A DNA stretch of 64,000 nt from Elusimicrobia bacterium GWA2_62_23 (GCA_001799635.1 MGTV01000008.1:216713-280712), one strand, 5' to 3'; counted from the stretch's first letter, positions 41,318 to 50,753 are shown. Translations and numbers: made by a program. Notes: generated from the letters alone by a model not told the origin.

Positions 41318-42298
41318 ATGCGAAAACTATTGTTCATCCTCCTGGCGGCCTTGGCGGCCGGCCCGGCGGCCGCGGCCGACCAGCCGCCCGCCAACGCGCT
41401 GCTGGCGCTGCCTTCCGAAAAGACCGCCTTCGACAAGGGCTTCCAGGACCTGCTCGATAAGGGCGGCGCGAAACTGCTGGATTCCTACCCGCCGAGCGTA
41501 TTCATGGGTTTCATCCCGCCCGCGCTGGACGCCGCCCTGAAAGAGCGCTACGGGGCCCTGGTCTACCGCGGGAAGGTGGAGGACTGGAGCTCCTTCGCCC
41601 GCTACGGCGAGCGGGCCGTGTTCGCCGTGAACGCCTGGAACAAGCGCTTCGTGGAGGATCCCCCGGAGGCCCCGCTGGTGGTCAGTTCTTCGGTGCGGAG
41701 GAGGGGCGGGAAAAAAGAGGGCCTTACGCTGACCTGGAACGCGGTGATGAAGGCCATCTATTACCGCTTGCAGATAAGTAAGGAACCGGATTTCTCGAAA
41801 CCGCTCGTGGACGCCAAAACGGCCGGCAACAGCTACGCCGTCTTTCCGGCTTTCTGGCAGGACGGGGTCTATTACTGGCGGGTGGCCGGGGTGCTGGGCC
41901 TCAACAACGGCGCCGTTAAGGACGGGGCTTTCTCGGAAAGTTTCACTTTCGCCGTCTCGCGCCCCGGCGCGCCCGCGGTTAAACGCCTGGAGGCGCCTGC
42001 TCCGCCGAAAGATAAGTCCTTCTCGAAGGTCATTCACTGGGGGTCTTCCGGGCCTTTCAAGTACTACCGCCTGCAGGTCTCCGAAACCGCGGATTTCGCC
42101 CCGCCGCTGGCCGACGTGTTCACGGACACCTGCTCCTACAAGGCCGCCGGCCTGCCCGTGAAAAAGGACACTCCGTACTTCATGCGCGTGATGGGGTCCG
42201 ACGGCGCCTCTTACGGCGGGTGGTCCGAGCCCGCGGAGATAGTCATAGGCGCGCCTGAACGCCGGGAAAACCGGCGGGGCAAGAAGGATAGAAGGTAA
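41318..42298 (+). CDS. Secreted protein with fibronectin III-like domains
   Basis: 326 residues from an ATG behind GGGAGAG. Signal peptide MRKLLFILLAALAAGPAAAA. After a helical N-terminal part (to about residue 125), two similar beta domains follow: GLTLTWNAVMKAIYYRLQISKEPDFSKPLVDA ... YYWRVAGVLG, and SFSKVIHWGSSGPFKYYRLQVSETADFAPPLADVFT ... YFMRVMG. Each has the W...YRLQ.S...F...Y..RV pattern of FN3-like domains found in bacterial surface proteins. The basic C-terminus (RRENRRGKKDRR) may bind the envelope. Function unknown. Confidence 0.75.
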   Translation: MRKLLFILLAALAAGPAAAADQPPANALLALPSEKTAFDKGFQDLLDKGGAKLLDSYPPSVFMGFIPPALDAALKERYGALVYRGKVEDWSSFARYGERAVFAVNAWNKRFVEDPPEAPLVVSSSVRRRGGKKEGLTLTWNAVMKAIYYRLQISKEPDFSKPLVDAKTAGNSYAVFPAFWQDGVYYWRVAGVLGLNNGAVKDGAFSESFTFAVSRPGAPAVKRLEAPAPPKDKSFSKVIHWGSSGPFKYYRLQVSETADFAPPLADVFTDTCSYKAAGLPVKKDTPYFMRVMGSDGASYGGWSEPAEIVIGAPERRENRRGKKDRR

Positions 42299-42301
42299 GG
42301 G

Positions 42302-43504
42302 TCAGCAGCCCAGGAGTTCCCGCCAGCGGCGGGCGGCCCTGGCGAGTTCGAAATCAGCGGCGCGTTTCAGCCCCGCCTCCGCGCAGCGCCCCAGTTCCGG
42401 CGCGTCCAGCAGAAATTCAGCCATCTTTTCGGCCCAGACTTCCTCTCCGGCTTCCGGCGGGGAAGCGGGCCCGAGCCTGCGGCCCGACAGAGGCGGCATC
42501 AGCAGTCCGTAAGGCGCCCGTTCCGGGAATTCGGCGGTGACGCGGGGAGAGGCCGGGGCAAGTATCTCGCGCGGGCCGGCCGCGCAGTCGGCGGCCATCA
42601 CCGGCACGCCGCAGGCCAGGGCCTCTACCAGCGCGTTGGGAAAACCCTCCCAGAGCGAGGTGAAGGCGAACAGCCGGGCCTTGGCCAGGAAAGGATAGGG
42701 GTTCTCCCTGAAGCCGGCGAAATAGACGTCGGCGTCCGGCGGCGGTTCTCCGGCGCCGGAGAAAACCTTGAGCCCCAGTCGTTCGGCCAGGCGTTCCAGA
42801 TATCCCCGCAGCTCGCCTTCGCCGGCCAGCACCAGCGCCGCGCCGGGCACGGAGTTCCTGACGTTCCTGAAGATCTTCAGCAGATGCCAGTGGCCCTTGG
42901 CGGCGGTGAGGCGGCCGCTGGTGACCACCACGGGGCGCCGGTAGACCTGTTCCCAGCCGGGGGGCAGCGGCTGCGCGGCCAGGGCCGCTATCGCCGCGGT
43001 GTCGCAGCCGTTGTGGATGACCCGGATCTTTTCCGCCGGGACGGAGAAATTCTCCGCCAGGTCGCTCTTTACGCCCTCGGAATTCGCAACTATGATGTCC
43101 GCCAGCGGGTAGTACCGGCTGATCAGGGGGCGCATCAGCAGGCCCCGCAGCCCTGAAAATTCTCCGGAGGGACGGGTGCGTTCGCAGATGACCGCCCTGT
43201 GCCCGCCGCGGCGCGCCGCCAGCACGTTTACGATATTGGCGCGCTCCATGAAAGAGAGCACCGTGTCGCCGCGCCCGGCCGCGGCCGCGAGGCGGCGGGC
43301 GTAGAGGGGGATGGCGGCGGTCTTTAGCAGCGAACTGGTGGCGGCGGTATGCCCGGACAGCGGGCGCGGGGCCGGGGAGGCCGGCTGCGAAGCTTCGTTC
43401 TCCAGCAGGAAAAGGTCTTCGGCCGGCAGGAGCGCTGAAAGGGCGGCCAGTTGTTTCTCGGCTCCGCCCCTGAAGAGCGAATTAATGAGCAGCTTCAGCG
43501 CCAT
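42302..43504 (-). CDS. Glycosyltransferase family 4 protein
   Basis: 400 residues with the two-Rossmann GT-B pattern: LLINSLFRGGAEKQLAALS at the N-terminus (GGAE nucleotide-sugar loop), NSEGVKSDLAENFSVPAEKIRVIHNGCD at the domain junction, VVVTSGRLTAAKGHWHLLKIF, and TSLWEGFPNALVEALACGVPVMAADCAAGPREIL with the E-x7-E motif of GT4. Likely builds surface polysaccharide or glycolipid. It stands alone rather than in a polysaccharide cluster. The ATG follows TAGAAT (43516-43511) by 6 nt with no ribosome binding site. Confidence 0.88.
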   Translation of the reverse strand: MALKLLINSLFRGGAEKQLAALSALLPAEDLFLLENEASQPASPAPRPLSGHTAATSSLLKTAAIPLYARRLAAAAGRGDTVLSFMERANIVNVLAARRGGHRAVICERTRPSGEFSGLRGLLMRPLISRYYPLADIIVANSEGVKSDLAENFSVPAEKIRVIHNGCDTAAIAALAAQPLPPGWEQVYRRPVVVTSGRLTAAKGHWHLLKIFRNVRNSVPGAALVLAGEGELRGYLERLAERLGLKVFSGAGEPPPDADVYFAGFRENPYPFLAKARLFAFTSLWEGFPNALVEALACGVPVMAADCAAGPREILAPASPRVTAEFPERAPYGLLMPPLSGRRLGPASPPEAGEEVWAEKMAEFLLDAPELGRCAEAGLKRAADFELARAARRWRELLGC

Positions 43505-43581
43505 ATGCCAATTCTAGAATATTTTGGCCTTGAATTCGGGGGGGATTAGTGTAAAATATGAATATGGGAAAGGAGGTCCTT

Positions 43582-44547
43582 ATGTTGAATTTCCTCGCGC
43601 TCGTTCTTGCTCCGGCGCTCTGGGCGGCTCCAGCCCCTGCCGCGTCCAAGGCGGTCCCGGAACCGCCGCTGAAGACTCTGGCCTGGCACAGCGCGGCCGT
43701 GGAGACCCTGGCGGTCTCTCCTTCGGGCGAATACCTGGCTTCCGCCGGGCTCGACACCAACGTGGCCCTGTGGACCGTGAAGACCGGCCGTCTCAAGAAG
43801 ACCATGGGCGGCCATACCGATACCGTCTGGGGCGTCCACTTTTCACCCGACGGGGAATATTTGGCGTCTCTCGGCAACCAGGTCATAGAGGTCTGGAAAG
43901 TGCCCTCTGGCGCCAATTTTACCAGCATACAGGGGCAGAGCTACAGCATGTACGGCGTGAAATTCTCCCCCGTGGGCGACTATATAGCCTCCGGCGGCCT
44001 GAACTCCGTGGGCGTATGGACTTTTCCCGACGGCGACCTGGTACACACCATGAAGGCGCAGGTGGATAACGTCTACTCCATTTCCCTGAGCCCGAACGGG
44101 AATTACCTGCTGGCCGGCAACGGGAACGGGTCCATTACGGTCTGGAACGTGGCCGATTCCAAGATCATCCGGTCGATCCCGGCGCACAAGGAACCTGTGC
44201 GTTCCGTGGTGGTCACGAAAGACGGCTCCTACGCCGTTTCCGGGAGCATGGACGGGACTATAAAGGTCTGGCGCCTGAGCGACGGGAAACTTGTTAACGG
44301 TTATATGGCGCACAAGGGCGGGACCCGGGCGGTAGCGGTTTCCGCCGACGGAAGATATGTCGCCAGCGGCGGCATGGACAACGCGGTGAAGGTCTGGCAC
44401 CTGCTGCCCAAGAACAAGCAGCGCACCCCGGTGAAGCAGTACCTGGACCACACCGACAGCGTGGAAGCCGTGGCCTTCTTCCCCGACGGAAAGACCCTGG
44501 CCTCCGGCTCCAAGGACAAGACCGTTAAGCTCTGGAAAACCCCGTAA
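43582..44547 (+). CDS. Secreted seven-bladed WD40 propeller protein
   Basis: 321 residues from the ATG behind AAGGAGGT, the best ribosome binding site of the window; earlier in-frame ATGs lie in the promoter (TAAAAT at 43552). A signal peptide (MLNFLALVLAPALWAAPAPA) is followed by seven WD-type repeats, for example SPSGEYLASAGLDTNVALW, SPDGEYLASLG...IEVW, SADGRYVASGGMDNAVKVW and FPDGKTLASGSKDKTVKLW, enough to close one propeller. It is probably a protein-interaction scaffold in the periplasm or at the cell surface. No enzymatic domain. Confidence 0.88.
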   Translation: MLNFLALVLAPALWAAPAPAASKAVPEPPLKTLAWHSAAVETLAVSPSGEYLASAGLDTNVALWTVKTGRLKKTMGGHTDTVWGVHFSPDGEYLASLGNQVIEVWKVPSGANFTSIQGQSYSMYGVKFSPVGDYIASGGLNSVGVWTFPDGDLVHTMKAQVDNVYSISLSPNGNYLLAGNGNGSITVWNVADSKIIRSIPAHKEPVRSVVVTKDGSYAVSGSMDGTIKVWRLSDGKLVNGYMAHKGGTRAVAVSADGRYVASGGMDNAVKVWHLLPKNKQRTPVKQYLDHTDSVEAVAFFPDGKTLASGSKDKTVKLWKTP

Positions 44548-44561
44548 ATTCCCCCGAATAA

Positions 44562-44598
44562 AAAAGAAAAAGGGCGGAACTTTCCGCCCTTTTTTTAC
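44562..44598. terminator. Bidirectional terminator between the WD40 and nupC genes
   Basis: AGGGCGGAA / TTCCGCCCT, a 9-bp stem with a two-base loop, has an A-rich left side and seven T on the right, between convergent genes. Confidence 0.88.
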
Positions 44599-44612
44599 GC
44601 CCCGGCGGCCGG

Positions 44613-45857
44613 TCAGAGCAGGAAGCCGGCTATGGTGGCGGTCATGAAACAGGCCAGCGAACCCGCCAGCACGGCGTAGAGGCCCAGCTTGGCCAGGTCG
44701 TGGCGGCGCTCCGGCGCGATGCCGCCGATGCCGCCGATCTGGATGGCGATGGAGAGGAAGTTGGAGAAGCCGCACAGGGCGTAAGAAGCGATGACGATGG
44801 ACCGCTCGCTGAGCGCCCCGGGATTGGCCTTGAGGTAGTTGGCCATGTTGAAGTAGGCCACGAACTCGTTAAGCACGGTCTTCTGGCCCATCCAGTTGGC
44901 CACCTGCTGCACTTCGCCCGAGGGTACGCCCATGATCCAGGCCAGCGGGGTGAAGATCCAGCCGAAGATCATCTCAAGGGTAAGCTGGGGATAATGGAAC
45001 AGCCCGCCCAGCTGGCCGGTGAGGAAGTTGGCCATGGCCAGCAGGGCCATGAAAGCCACCAGGCAGCCGCCCACGTTGAGCGCAAGCTGCAGGCCCACCG
45101 TGGCCCCGTTGGCGGCCGCGTCTATAACGTTGGAATCGGTGATCTCCAGCTGCATCTTGACCACGCCGCGCGTCGCGGGTTCCTCGGTCTCGGGAACCAG
45201 GATCTTCGCCATTACCAGGGCGGCCGGGGCCGACATGATGGAAGCGGCCAGCAGGTGTCCGGCTATATTGGGCAGGTAGCCCATGAGGATGCCGACGTAG
45301 GCGGCCATGACGCCGCCGGAGATGGTGGCCATGCCGCCGGTCATTACCGCCATGAGTTCGGACTGGGTCATGGCGGAAACGTAGGGCCTCACCACGAGCG
45401 GCGCCTCGGTCTGGCCCACGAAGATATTGGCGCTGGCCGAGAGGGATTCCGCACCGGAGGTGCCCATGAACCTGGCCATGATCCTGGCGAAGAACACCAC
45501 TATCTTCTGCATGACGCCCAGGTAGTAGAGGACGGCCATCAGCGAGGAGAAGAAGATGATGGTGGGCAGGACCTGGAAGGCGAAAAGGAAGCCGAGCGAC
45601 TGGTTGTTGATCAGGCTGCCGAAGAGGAACTTGGCTCCTTCGTCCGAGAACGACAGGACCTTGATTATCACGTCGTTCATGAACTGGAAGAACTGGCGGC
45701 CGAGCGGGGCTTTGAGGACTATCAGCGCGAAAATGAGCTGCAGCGCGGTGCCGGTGGCCACTGTCTTCCAGTTTATGGCCTTGCGGTTCTTGCTGAAACC
45801 CCAGGCGATGCCCAGCAGTACGAACATCCCGAAAAAACTGATCACTCGTGGTGACAT
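44613..45857 (-). CDS. nupC: Concentrative nucleoside transporter (CNT family)
   Basis: 414 residues. The CNT core is clear: FAFQVLPTIIFFSSLMAVLYYLGVMQ, GTSGAESLSASANIFVGQTEAPLVVRPYV (nucleoside and Na+/H+ site), MTGGMATISGGVMAAYVG and IASYALCGFSNFLSIAIQIGGIGGIAPERR. It imports nucleosides with H+ or Na+. GGAGCGAGC lies before the start and TATAAT (45897-45892) gives a leader of about 30 nt. Single gene with terminator. A DeoB-like phosphopentomutase at 58971 could use the pentose released from imported nucleosides. Confidence 0.92.
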   Translation of the reverse strand: MSPRVISFFGMFVLLGIAWGFSKNRKAINWKTVATGTALQLIFALIVLKAPLGRQFFQFMNDVIIKVLSFSDEGAKFLFGSLINNQSLGFLFAFQVLPTIIFFSSLMAVLYYLGVMQKIVVFFARIMARFMGTSGAESLSASANIFVGQTEAPLVVRPYVSAMTQSELMAVMTGGMATISGGVMAAYVGILMGYLPNIAGHLLAASIMSAPAALVMAKILVPETEEPATRGVVKMQLEITDSNVIDAAANGATVGLQLALNVGGCLVAFMALLAMANFLTGQLGGLFHYPQLTLEMIFGWIFTPLAWIMGVPSGEVQQVANWMGQKTVLNEFVAYFNMANYLKANPGALSERSIVIASYALCGFSNFLSIAIQIGGIGGIAPERRHDLAKLGLYAVLAGSLACFMTATIAGFLL

Positions 45858-45905
45858 GCTCGCTCCTTGAACTCTGTTTTACTTCGGGTAATTATACAAA
45901 ATAGG

Positions 45906-46421
45906 TCAGTAGGCGCCGCGCACTTTGCCGGTGACGGAGGCGAGGGGCAGGAAGAGGGGCGGGCGGCCGGTGGCCGGGTCTTCCCACGAAGCGGAGTCGT
46001 TGGAGTTGTCGCGGTTGTCCCCCAGCACGAAGAGGGCGCCCTCGGGCACCAGGGAGGGCGGCATGGTGTCTCCCTTTAGGGCTTCTCCGGGGCGGGCGTA
46101 GTAGGCGTAGACCTCCAGTTGAGGCTCCCCGTTGAGGTAAACTTTCTTTTCGCGCAGTTCAACCGTGTCGCCGCCCACGGCTATCACCCTTTTTACGGAT
46201 TCGTGGGCCTCGCCTACCGGGGACTTGAAGGCTATGATCTCGCCGCGCGCCGGCGCGCGCAGCCGAAAGGTGACCTTGTCCAGGACGAGGTGGTGGCCCT
46301 TCGTGAGCGTAGGGGCCATGGAGTCGCTTGCGATGTAGATGGGTTCTCCGAGCCAGCGCCTGGCGGCCAATACGCCCGCTACCGTCAGGAGGATTATGAG
46401 CGTGGTGCGGACGGGTTTCAC
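45906..46421 (-). CDS. lepB: Signal peptidase I
   Basis: 171 residues from a GTG that overlaps the stop of the upstream gene (GTGA), with GGAGG just before it. One N-terminal membrane helix (LIILLTVAGVLAA), then IYIASDSMAPTL with the nucleophile Ser 34, KRVIAVGGDTV with the general base Lys 77, and LGDNRDNSNDS. It cleaves signal peptides on the outer face of the inner membrane. It is a compact form, shorter than E. coli LepB (324). Last gene of a three-gene unit with a GH3 enzyme and a VWA protein. Confidence 0.92.
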   Translation of the reverse strand: MKPVRTTLIILLTVAGVLAARRWLGEPIYIASDSMAPTLTKGHHLVLDKVTFRLRAPARGEIIAFKSPVGEAHESVKRVIAVGGDTVELREKKVYLNGEPQLEVYAYYARPGEALKGDTMPPSLVPEGALFVLGDNRDNSNDSASWEDPATGRPPLFLPLASVTGKVRGAY

Positions 46422-48010
46422 CGGGCCTCCGGGATGGTCACGGGGAGTCTGCCCGACGGCCGCAGCAGGCCCGTGAGGGCTTCGCCGGCAGCCTCCATGG
46501 AAGGGGCGGTCATGCCGTAAAGCGCCAGGGCGCATTTAGCCTGCGGGTAGCCGGCCAGGTCGTAGGGATTCATGAGGCTCAGCAGGACCGCCGGCTTGCC
46601 GGAGTCCAGCAGTCTGGTAATGACCTCGCGCTGGCCTATGTTCTGCCCGGCGGCCCATTGGAAGCTGCCGAGCACCAGGATGTCCGCCGCGGCCGCCGCC
46701 TGCCGTATCTTTTCCGCTTCGCCGGGCTTTAGGCCTATGTCGAAAAGGTACTGGCTGGCCTCATAGCCGTTCTCGCGCAGCACGCGGTAGAGGCTGAGGG
46801 CGTTGTCCGCGAAACGCTGCGGCGCGAAAATTATGACGGCGATCTTTTTGCCTTTCGGCAGCGGCAGCAGGCCGTCGTCGCGCACCAGGGTCAGGCCCTG
46901 CCGGGAAAGGGCCCGGGTGATCTGCAGGTAGGCCTTGTCGAACGGGGAGGGGGCTTCAGCGGGTGAAAAAAGCCCGGCCGCGCGCTTTGCCGAAAGTATT
47001 TTGTAATAAGCCTCGTCGAGGCGGGCCTGCGGCACCTTTCCGGCGCGCACCTGCGCGGCGATCTCGCGCACCACCGCGGCGGGATCGGCCTTGCCTATCA
47101 GGAGCACGTCCGCGCCGGCCTTCAGGGCCGCGGCCGCCGCTTTGCGTACGCTGCGCCGCGAGGTGATGGCGTTCATGTCCAGGCTGTCGGTCACCACGAG
47201 ACCGCCGTAGCCCAGGCCGCGTTTGAGCAGGCCGCCGAGCACGGCGGGGGAGAGGGTGGCCGGGTTACGGGCGTCCAGCGCGGGATAGCGGATGTGGGCC
47301 GTCATGATGGCCGGTACGCCGAGCTCCGCGGCGGCCCTGAACGGCGCCAGGTGCGTGGCGTAGAGTTCGGCCGTGGAGACGGCTATTTCGGGAAGCGTCT
47401 TATGCGAATCCTGGGAGGCCGCGCCGTGCCCGGGGAAATGCTTGGCCACGGCCACCACGCCGGCGGCCCTCAGCCCGTTTATGATGGCCCCTCCAAGGCG
47501 GGCGGCCTCGGAGGGAGAGGAGCCGAGCGAGCGTATGCCTATTATGGGGTTCCTGGGATTGGTATTGACGTCCAGCACCGGGCCGAAGGCCATGTTGATA
47601 CCGGCCCTGCGCAGTTCCTTGCCGGCCAGGTAGAAGAGGGTGGCGGTATTGTTCTCGTCGGCGGCCGCGCCCAGCATCATGTTGGTTGGCAGTTCCACCA
47701 GGCCGAGCGTGGTGGGCACGTAGACGCTGCCGCCCTCGTAATCAGCCGCGATGAAGAGGGGGACCTGCGGAGCGGCGGCCTGCAGGGCGGCGGTAAGGCG
47801 GCGGGTGTCTTCCAGCGAGTAGGACCCCCATTGCAATTGCACGCCGCCGAGGCCGGTCTTTATGGCCGCGGTGACCGTGGAGATATCGGCCGCGTCGGCG
47901 GCCGCTATCAGCAGCTGGGCCGCCTTCTCCTCCACGGAGGGTTCGGCGGCCCGGGCGGGGAGCGCCGGCGCGAGGAGCAGCAGCAGGAGGAGCCGGCGGA
48001 CGGGCGTCAT
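46418..48010 (-). CDS. GH3 beta-N-acetylhexosaminidase-type glycosidase, exported
   Basis: 530 residues with signal peptide (MTPVRRLLLLLLLAPALPARA). The GH3 N-terminal domain contains the NagZ-type block VAKHFPGHGAASQDSHKTLP (Asp-His dyad) and the nucleophile Asp in VVTDSLDMNAIT. A C-terminal GH3 domain (about 370-530) is also present, which classical NagZ lacks. Likely cuts N-acetylglucosamine from peptidoglycan or chitin fragments in the periplasm. Separated from the upstream VWA gene by one base and overlapping lepB. Confidence 0.85.
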   Translation of the reverse strand: MTPVRRLLLLLLLAPALPARAAEPSVEEKAAQLLIAAADAADISTVTAAIKTGLGGVQLQWGSYSLEDTRRLTAALQAAAPQVPLFIAADYEGGSVYVPTTLGLVELPTNMMLGAAADENNTATLFYLAGKELRRAGINMAFGPVLDVNTNPRNPIIGIRSLGSSPSEAARLGGAIINGLRAAGVVAVAKHFPGHGAASQDSHKTLPEIAVSTAELYATHLAPFRAAAELGVPAIMTAHIRYPALDARNPATLSPAVLGGLLKRGLGYGGLVVTDSLDMNAITSRRSVRKAAAAALKAGADVLLIGKADPAAVVREIAAQVRAGKVPQARLDEAYYKILSAKRAAGLFSPAEAPSPFDKAYLQITRALSRQGLTLVRDDGLLPLPKGKKIAVIIFAPQRFADNALSLYRVLRENGYEASQYLFDIGLKPGEAEKIRQAAAAADILVLGSFQWAAGQNIGQREVITRLLDSGKPAVLLSLMNPYDLAGYPQAKCALALYGMTAPSMEAAGEALTGLLRPSGRLPVTIPEAR

Positions 48011-48011
48011 T

Positions 48012-49604
48012 TTACTTCGAGAACTTGTAGCCGCGCTGCACGGCCTGGCGGCGGATGGTCTCGATCATGGCCTTGTCCAGGGTCTTGCCGCCGGCCTGCT
48101 TCTTCTCTTCCTGCGCTATGTAGGCCTTGCGCTCGGTCTGGAGGCGGTTGATCTCTTCCTTTATCTTCCTGCGCTCGGCGAGCTTGCCGTCGAGATATTT
48201 ATCCAGTTCCGCCTTGTCCATTTTCTTCAGTTCTTCGGGCAGCTGGTCTTTCTTTATCTCGTCGCGCTTCACGGCGCCGCTTTCCACCGCCGAGACCACG
48301 TCCCAGGAGGAATCGGCCGCCGCGGCCCCGGGCGCCGAGGCCTGGAAGGCCGCGCGCTCGGCGGCTATGGACGCCCCGGCCCCGCGCGTCATGCTGACGA
48401 CTTCGCGCTTGGAGGCCATCTTGGCCTGGCCGTAGGAGCCGTAGGCCACGTAGGTGTCGTTGAGCTTGGAGCTCAGTTCGGAGATCCTGTCGTCCTGCGG
48501 GGCGGCTACCGTGTACTCGCGCAGGGACTGGTCTATGCTGGCGTAGTCGCCTTCGGCGATGTCGGCGGCGTCCTTCCACTGCTCGGCGAGGCCGCGCTGG
48601 CGCGCGCCGCAGTAGATGGTGTTCACGAAGATGCCTTTGGACTTGGCCTTGGCCACGGCTTCCTGGTAAGTTACGGCGCCCTGGGTGAAAGGCTCGTTGC
48701 CGGCTATGAAGATGGCCTTGTAAACGTCGGTCTTGGGGCTCCATTTAAGCCCTTCCACGGCTTCCTTTATGGTCTGGCCGCAGTATTCGTCGCCCCCGTT
48801 GGTCCTGAGGGAGAAAAGTTCCCTGGCCACGCTGTCGAGGTCGGTGGTAAAAGGCAGCACCTGGCGGATAAAGCCCTTCTCGCGCGGCAGGGTGGAATTG
48901 CCGTATTCGTAGAGGGCCACTTCGATCACGGGGGAGGAGCCGCTCTTCTCCGCGCCTACGAGTTCGTTGACTATCTTCCAGACCTGGGTGCGGGCCTGGT
49001 TTATAAGGCCGTCCATGGAATTGGACGTGTCGAGCAGGATGGCCACCTGCACCAGCGGTTTGGCGCCGTGGTCCTTGGGCGGCTTTACCACCGTTATGCC
49101 CCCGTCGGCCCAGGTCTTGGTGACGGAGGCGGAGGCCGCGGCGAGGATCCTGCCGCTTTCGGTCTCTACTATCCGGGCGTTCACTTCGCAATTCCCGTCC
49201 TGGAGGTCATTGAGCGTGCCGGTGACCACGGCGTCCGCGCCCAGCAGCTTGCCCAGTTTCTTGACGGTCTCTTCGTCCACGGCGCCGGAGGCCTGGAGTT
49301 TCAGCTCCTCCATGACCTTCTTCATGAGGCCGCGCTCGATGAGGATGACGTTCTTGTCGGAGGCCAGCAGGGTGGTGAGGCGCTCCTGCACCACCACCGG
49401 GCCTTCCGAAGGTTTCTCGCTGGTGTAGGGGAAGGCGAGCACGGCCAGTTTTATGCCGGGCGAGTCTTTGAGGCCTTTGCCGAGCCGGTCGGTCAGGCCG
49501 GACAGTTCGGCCGCGGGCTGCGTGCCGGCCTTGGCGGCGGGCGCCGCGGCGAAGCAGGGCGCCTGGAGCGCGAGCAGGAGAGTGAAGGTCAACGCTTTGT
49601 TCAT
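48012..49604 (-). CDS. Secreted protein with FlgO/CsgG-like and von Willebrand A domains
   Basis: 530 residues with a signal peptide (MNKALTFTLLLALQAPCFA). Residues about 45-170 resemble the FlgO/CsgG-type fold (IKLAVLAFPYTS, VILIERGLMKKVMEELKLQ, KLLGADAVVTGTLN). A VWA domain (about 190-370) keeps the MIDAS motif DTSNSMDG, with later Thr and Asp positions plausible. The C-terminus is a charged coiled coil (about 440-510, LDKYLDGKLAERRKIKEEINRLQTERK). The order is unusual. It heads the unit with the GH3 enzyme and signal peptidase. Likely an envelope interaction protein; no enzymatic role seen. Confidence 0.8.
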   Translation of the reverse strand: MNKALTFTLLLALQAPCFAAAPAAKAGTQPAAELSGLTDRLGKGLKDSPGIKLAVLAFPYTSEKPSEGPVVVQERLTTLLASDKNVILIERGLMKKVMEELKLQASGAVDEETVKKLGKLLGADAVVTGTLNDLQDGNCEVNARIVETESGRILAAASASVTKTWADGGITVVKPPKDHGAKPLVQVAILLDTSNSMDGLINQARTQVWKIVNELVGAEKSGSSPVIEVALYEYGNSTLPREKGFIRQVLPFTTDLDSVARELFSLRTNGGDEYCGQTIKEAVEGLKWSPKTDVYKAIFIAGNEPFTQGAVTYQEAVAKAKSKGIFVNTIYCGARQRGLAEQWKDAADIAEGDYASIDQSLREYTVAAPQDDRISELSSKLNDTYVAYGSYGQAKMASKREVVSMTRGAGASIAAERAAFQASAPGAAAADSSWDVVSAVESGAVKRDEIKKDQLPEELKKMDKAELDKYLDGKLAERRKIKEEINRLQTERKAYIAQEEKKQAGGKTLDKAMIETIRRQAVQRGYKFSK

Positions 49605-49739
49605 TTGTATGCCCCCTGGGGGAAAGTTGCGACGTTTTCAGGATACTAAATATCCGCCCTGTTTATAAATATATACCTGCTGTATTGAAACGGCGGGATA
49701 AAAAATGTATTTTAAAACCATATGGCAAGGGGGAGAACC

Positions 49740-50753
49740 GTGAAAAACGCCGTCCTGAAATTACTGGCCCTGCTCGCGCTGGCGCCGCTGGGGGGCTGCG
49801 GCAGGCGCGAGGCGCCCGCCTACTCCCAGAATACGTTCCTCATGAACGTGCAGGCCCAGGTGAAGGTGTACGGGGCCGGCGAGGCCGAGGGGCGCCGCAT
49901 AGCGGACGCGGTCCTGGGCGAATGGAACCGCATCTCCTCCGAGTTCGGCTACGGGGACCTCTACAGCCAGACCTCCGTGGTCAATAAGAAGGCCTACGGC
50001 GAGTGGGTGAAGGTGGACGACGAGTTCATGCGCCTGCTGCAGCTCTCTATGGACTATTACCGCCTGACCGGCGGGGCCTTCGACATCACTTTCGCGCCGC
50101 TGTGGCCCATCTGGAAGGAGGCCGCTTCCACGCGCAAGATGCCCTCCAGGGACGATATCTCGAAGGCCCTCGCCAACATGGGCTCCGCCAACGTCCTGAT
50201 AGACCAGCAGCGCAGGATGGTGCGCTTCGCCAAGCCCGTGCAGGTGAATATGGGCGGCATCCTGCGCGGTTACTGCTTCGCCCGGGCCTATAAAATACTT
50301 AAGGAGCTCGCTCCTGCCTACCCGGTGGAACTCCGGCTGGGCGGCAACATGCTGGCCTACGGCGGCGGGGACTGGGCCTATGACATCATGGACCCGTTCA
50401 ACGACGAGAAACTTTTCGGACGGCTGCGGTTCAAGGACGGCGTGGTGATGTCCTCTTCGGGACGCGAACGCTTCGTGCAGATAGAAGGCAAGCTTTACTC
50501 CCACATCCTGGACCTCAAGACCGGCTACCCGATAGAGAACTTCTCCAACCTGGTGGTCTATTTCCCGAAAATGGAGGGGGAAAGCTTCCTGCCTTCGGCG
50601 GTGCTGGCCGTGATGGGCCAGCAGAAGGCGTTCGCCCTGCTCTCCAAGATGAAAGGCGTGTCCGCCGTCTGGATAGACGGGGCCGGCAGGGAGACCGTCT
50701 TCTCCAACGAGGCCAGCGGGGCCAGCTGGGAAAAGGCCAAGCACCTGTTCTAA
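49740..50753 (+). CDS. apbE: FAD:protein FMN transferase, lipoprotein
   Basis: 337 residues from a GTG with GGGGGAGAA upstream (an ATG at 49722 is less well placed). The lipobox LAPLGGC directs lipid attachment. ApbE features: TGGAFDITFAPLWPIW, the flavin-binding region VNMGGILRGYCFARAYKIL, ELRLGGNMLAYG and YSHILDLKTGYPIENFSN with the DxxTG metal/phosphate motif. ApbE attaches FMN to threonine residues of Rnf/Nqr subunits and other proteins. The usual GGxxKG lysine is Arg here. No Rnf/Nqr gene is in the window. Followed by a terminator. Confidence 0.87.
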   Translation: MKNAVLKLLALLALAPLGGCGRREAPAYSQNTFLMNVQAQVKVYGAGEAEGRRIADAVLGEWNRISSEFGYGDLYSQTSVVNKKAYGEWVKVDDEFMRLLQLSMDYYRLTGGAFDITFAPLWPIWKEAASTRKMPSRDDISKALANMGSANVLIDQQRRMVRFAKPVQVNMGGILRGYCFARAYKILKELAPAYPVELRLGGNMLAYGGGDWAYDIMDPFNDEKLFGRLRFKDGVVMSSSGRERFVQIEGKLYSHILDLKTGYPIENFSNLVVYFPKMEGESFLPSAVLAVMGQQKAFALLSKMKGVSAVWIDGAGRETVFSNEASGASWEKAKHLF

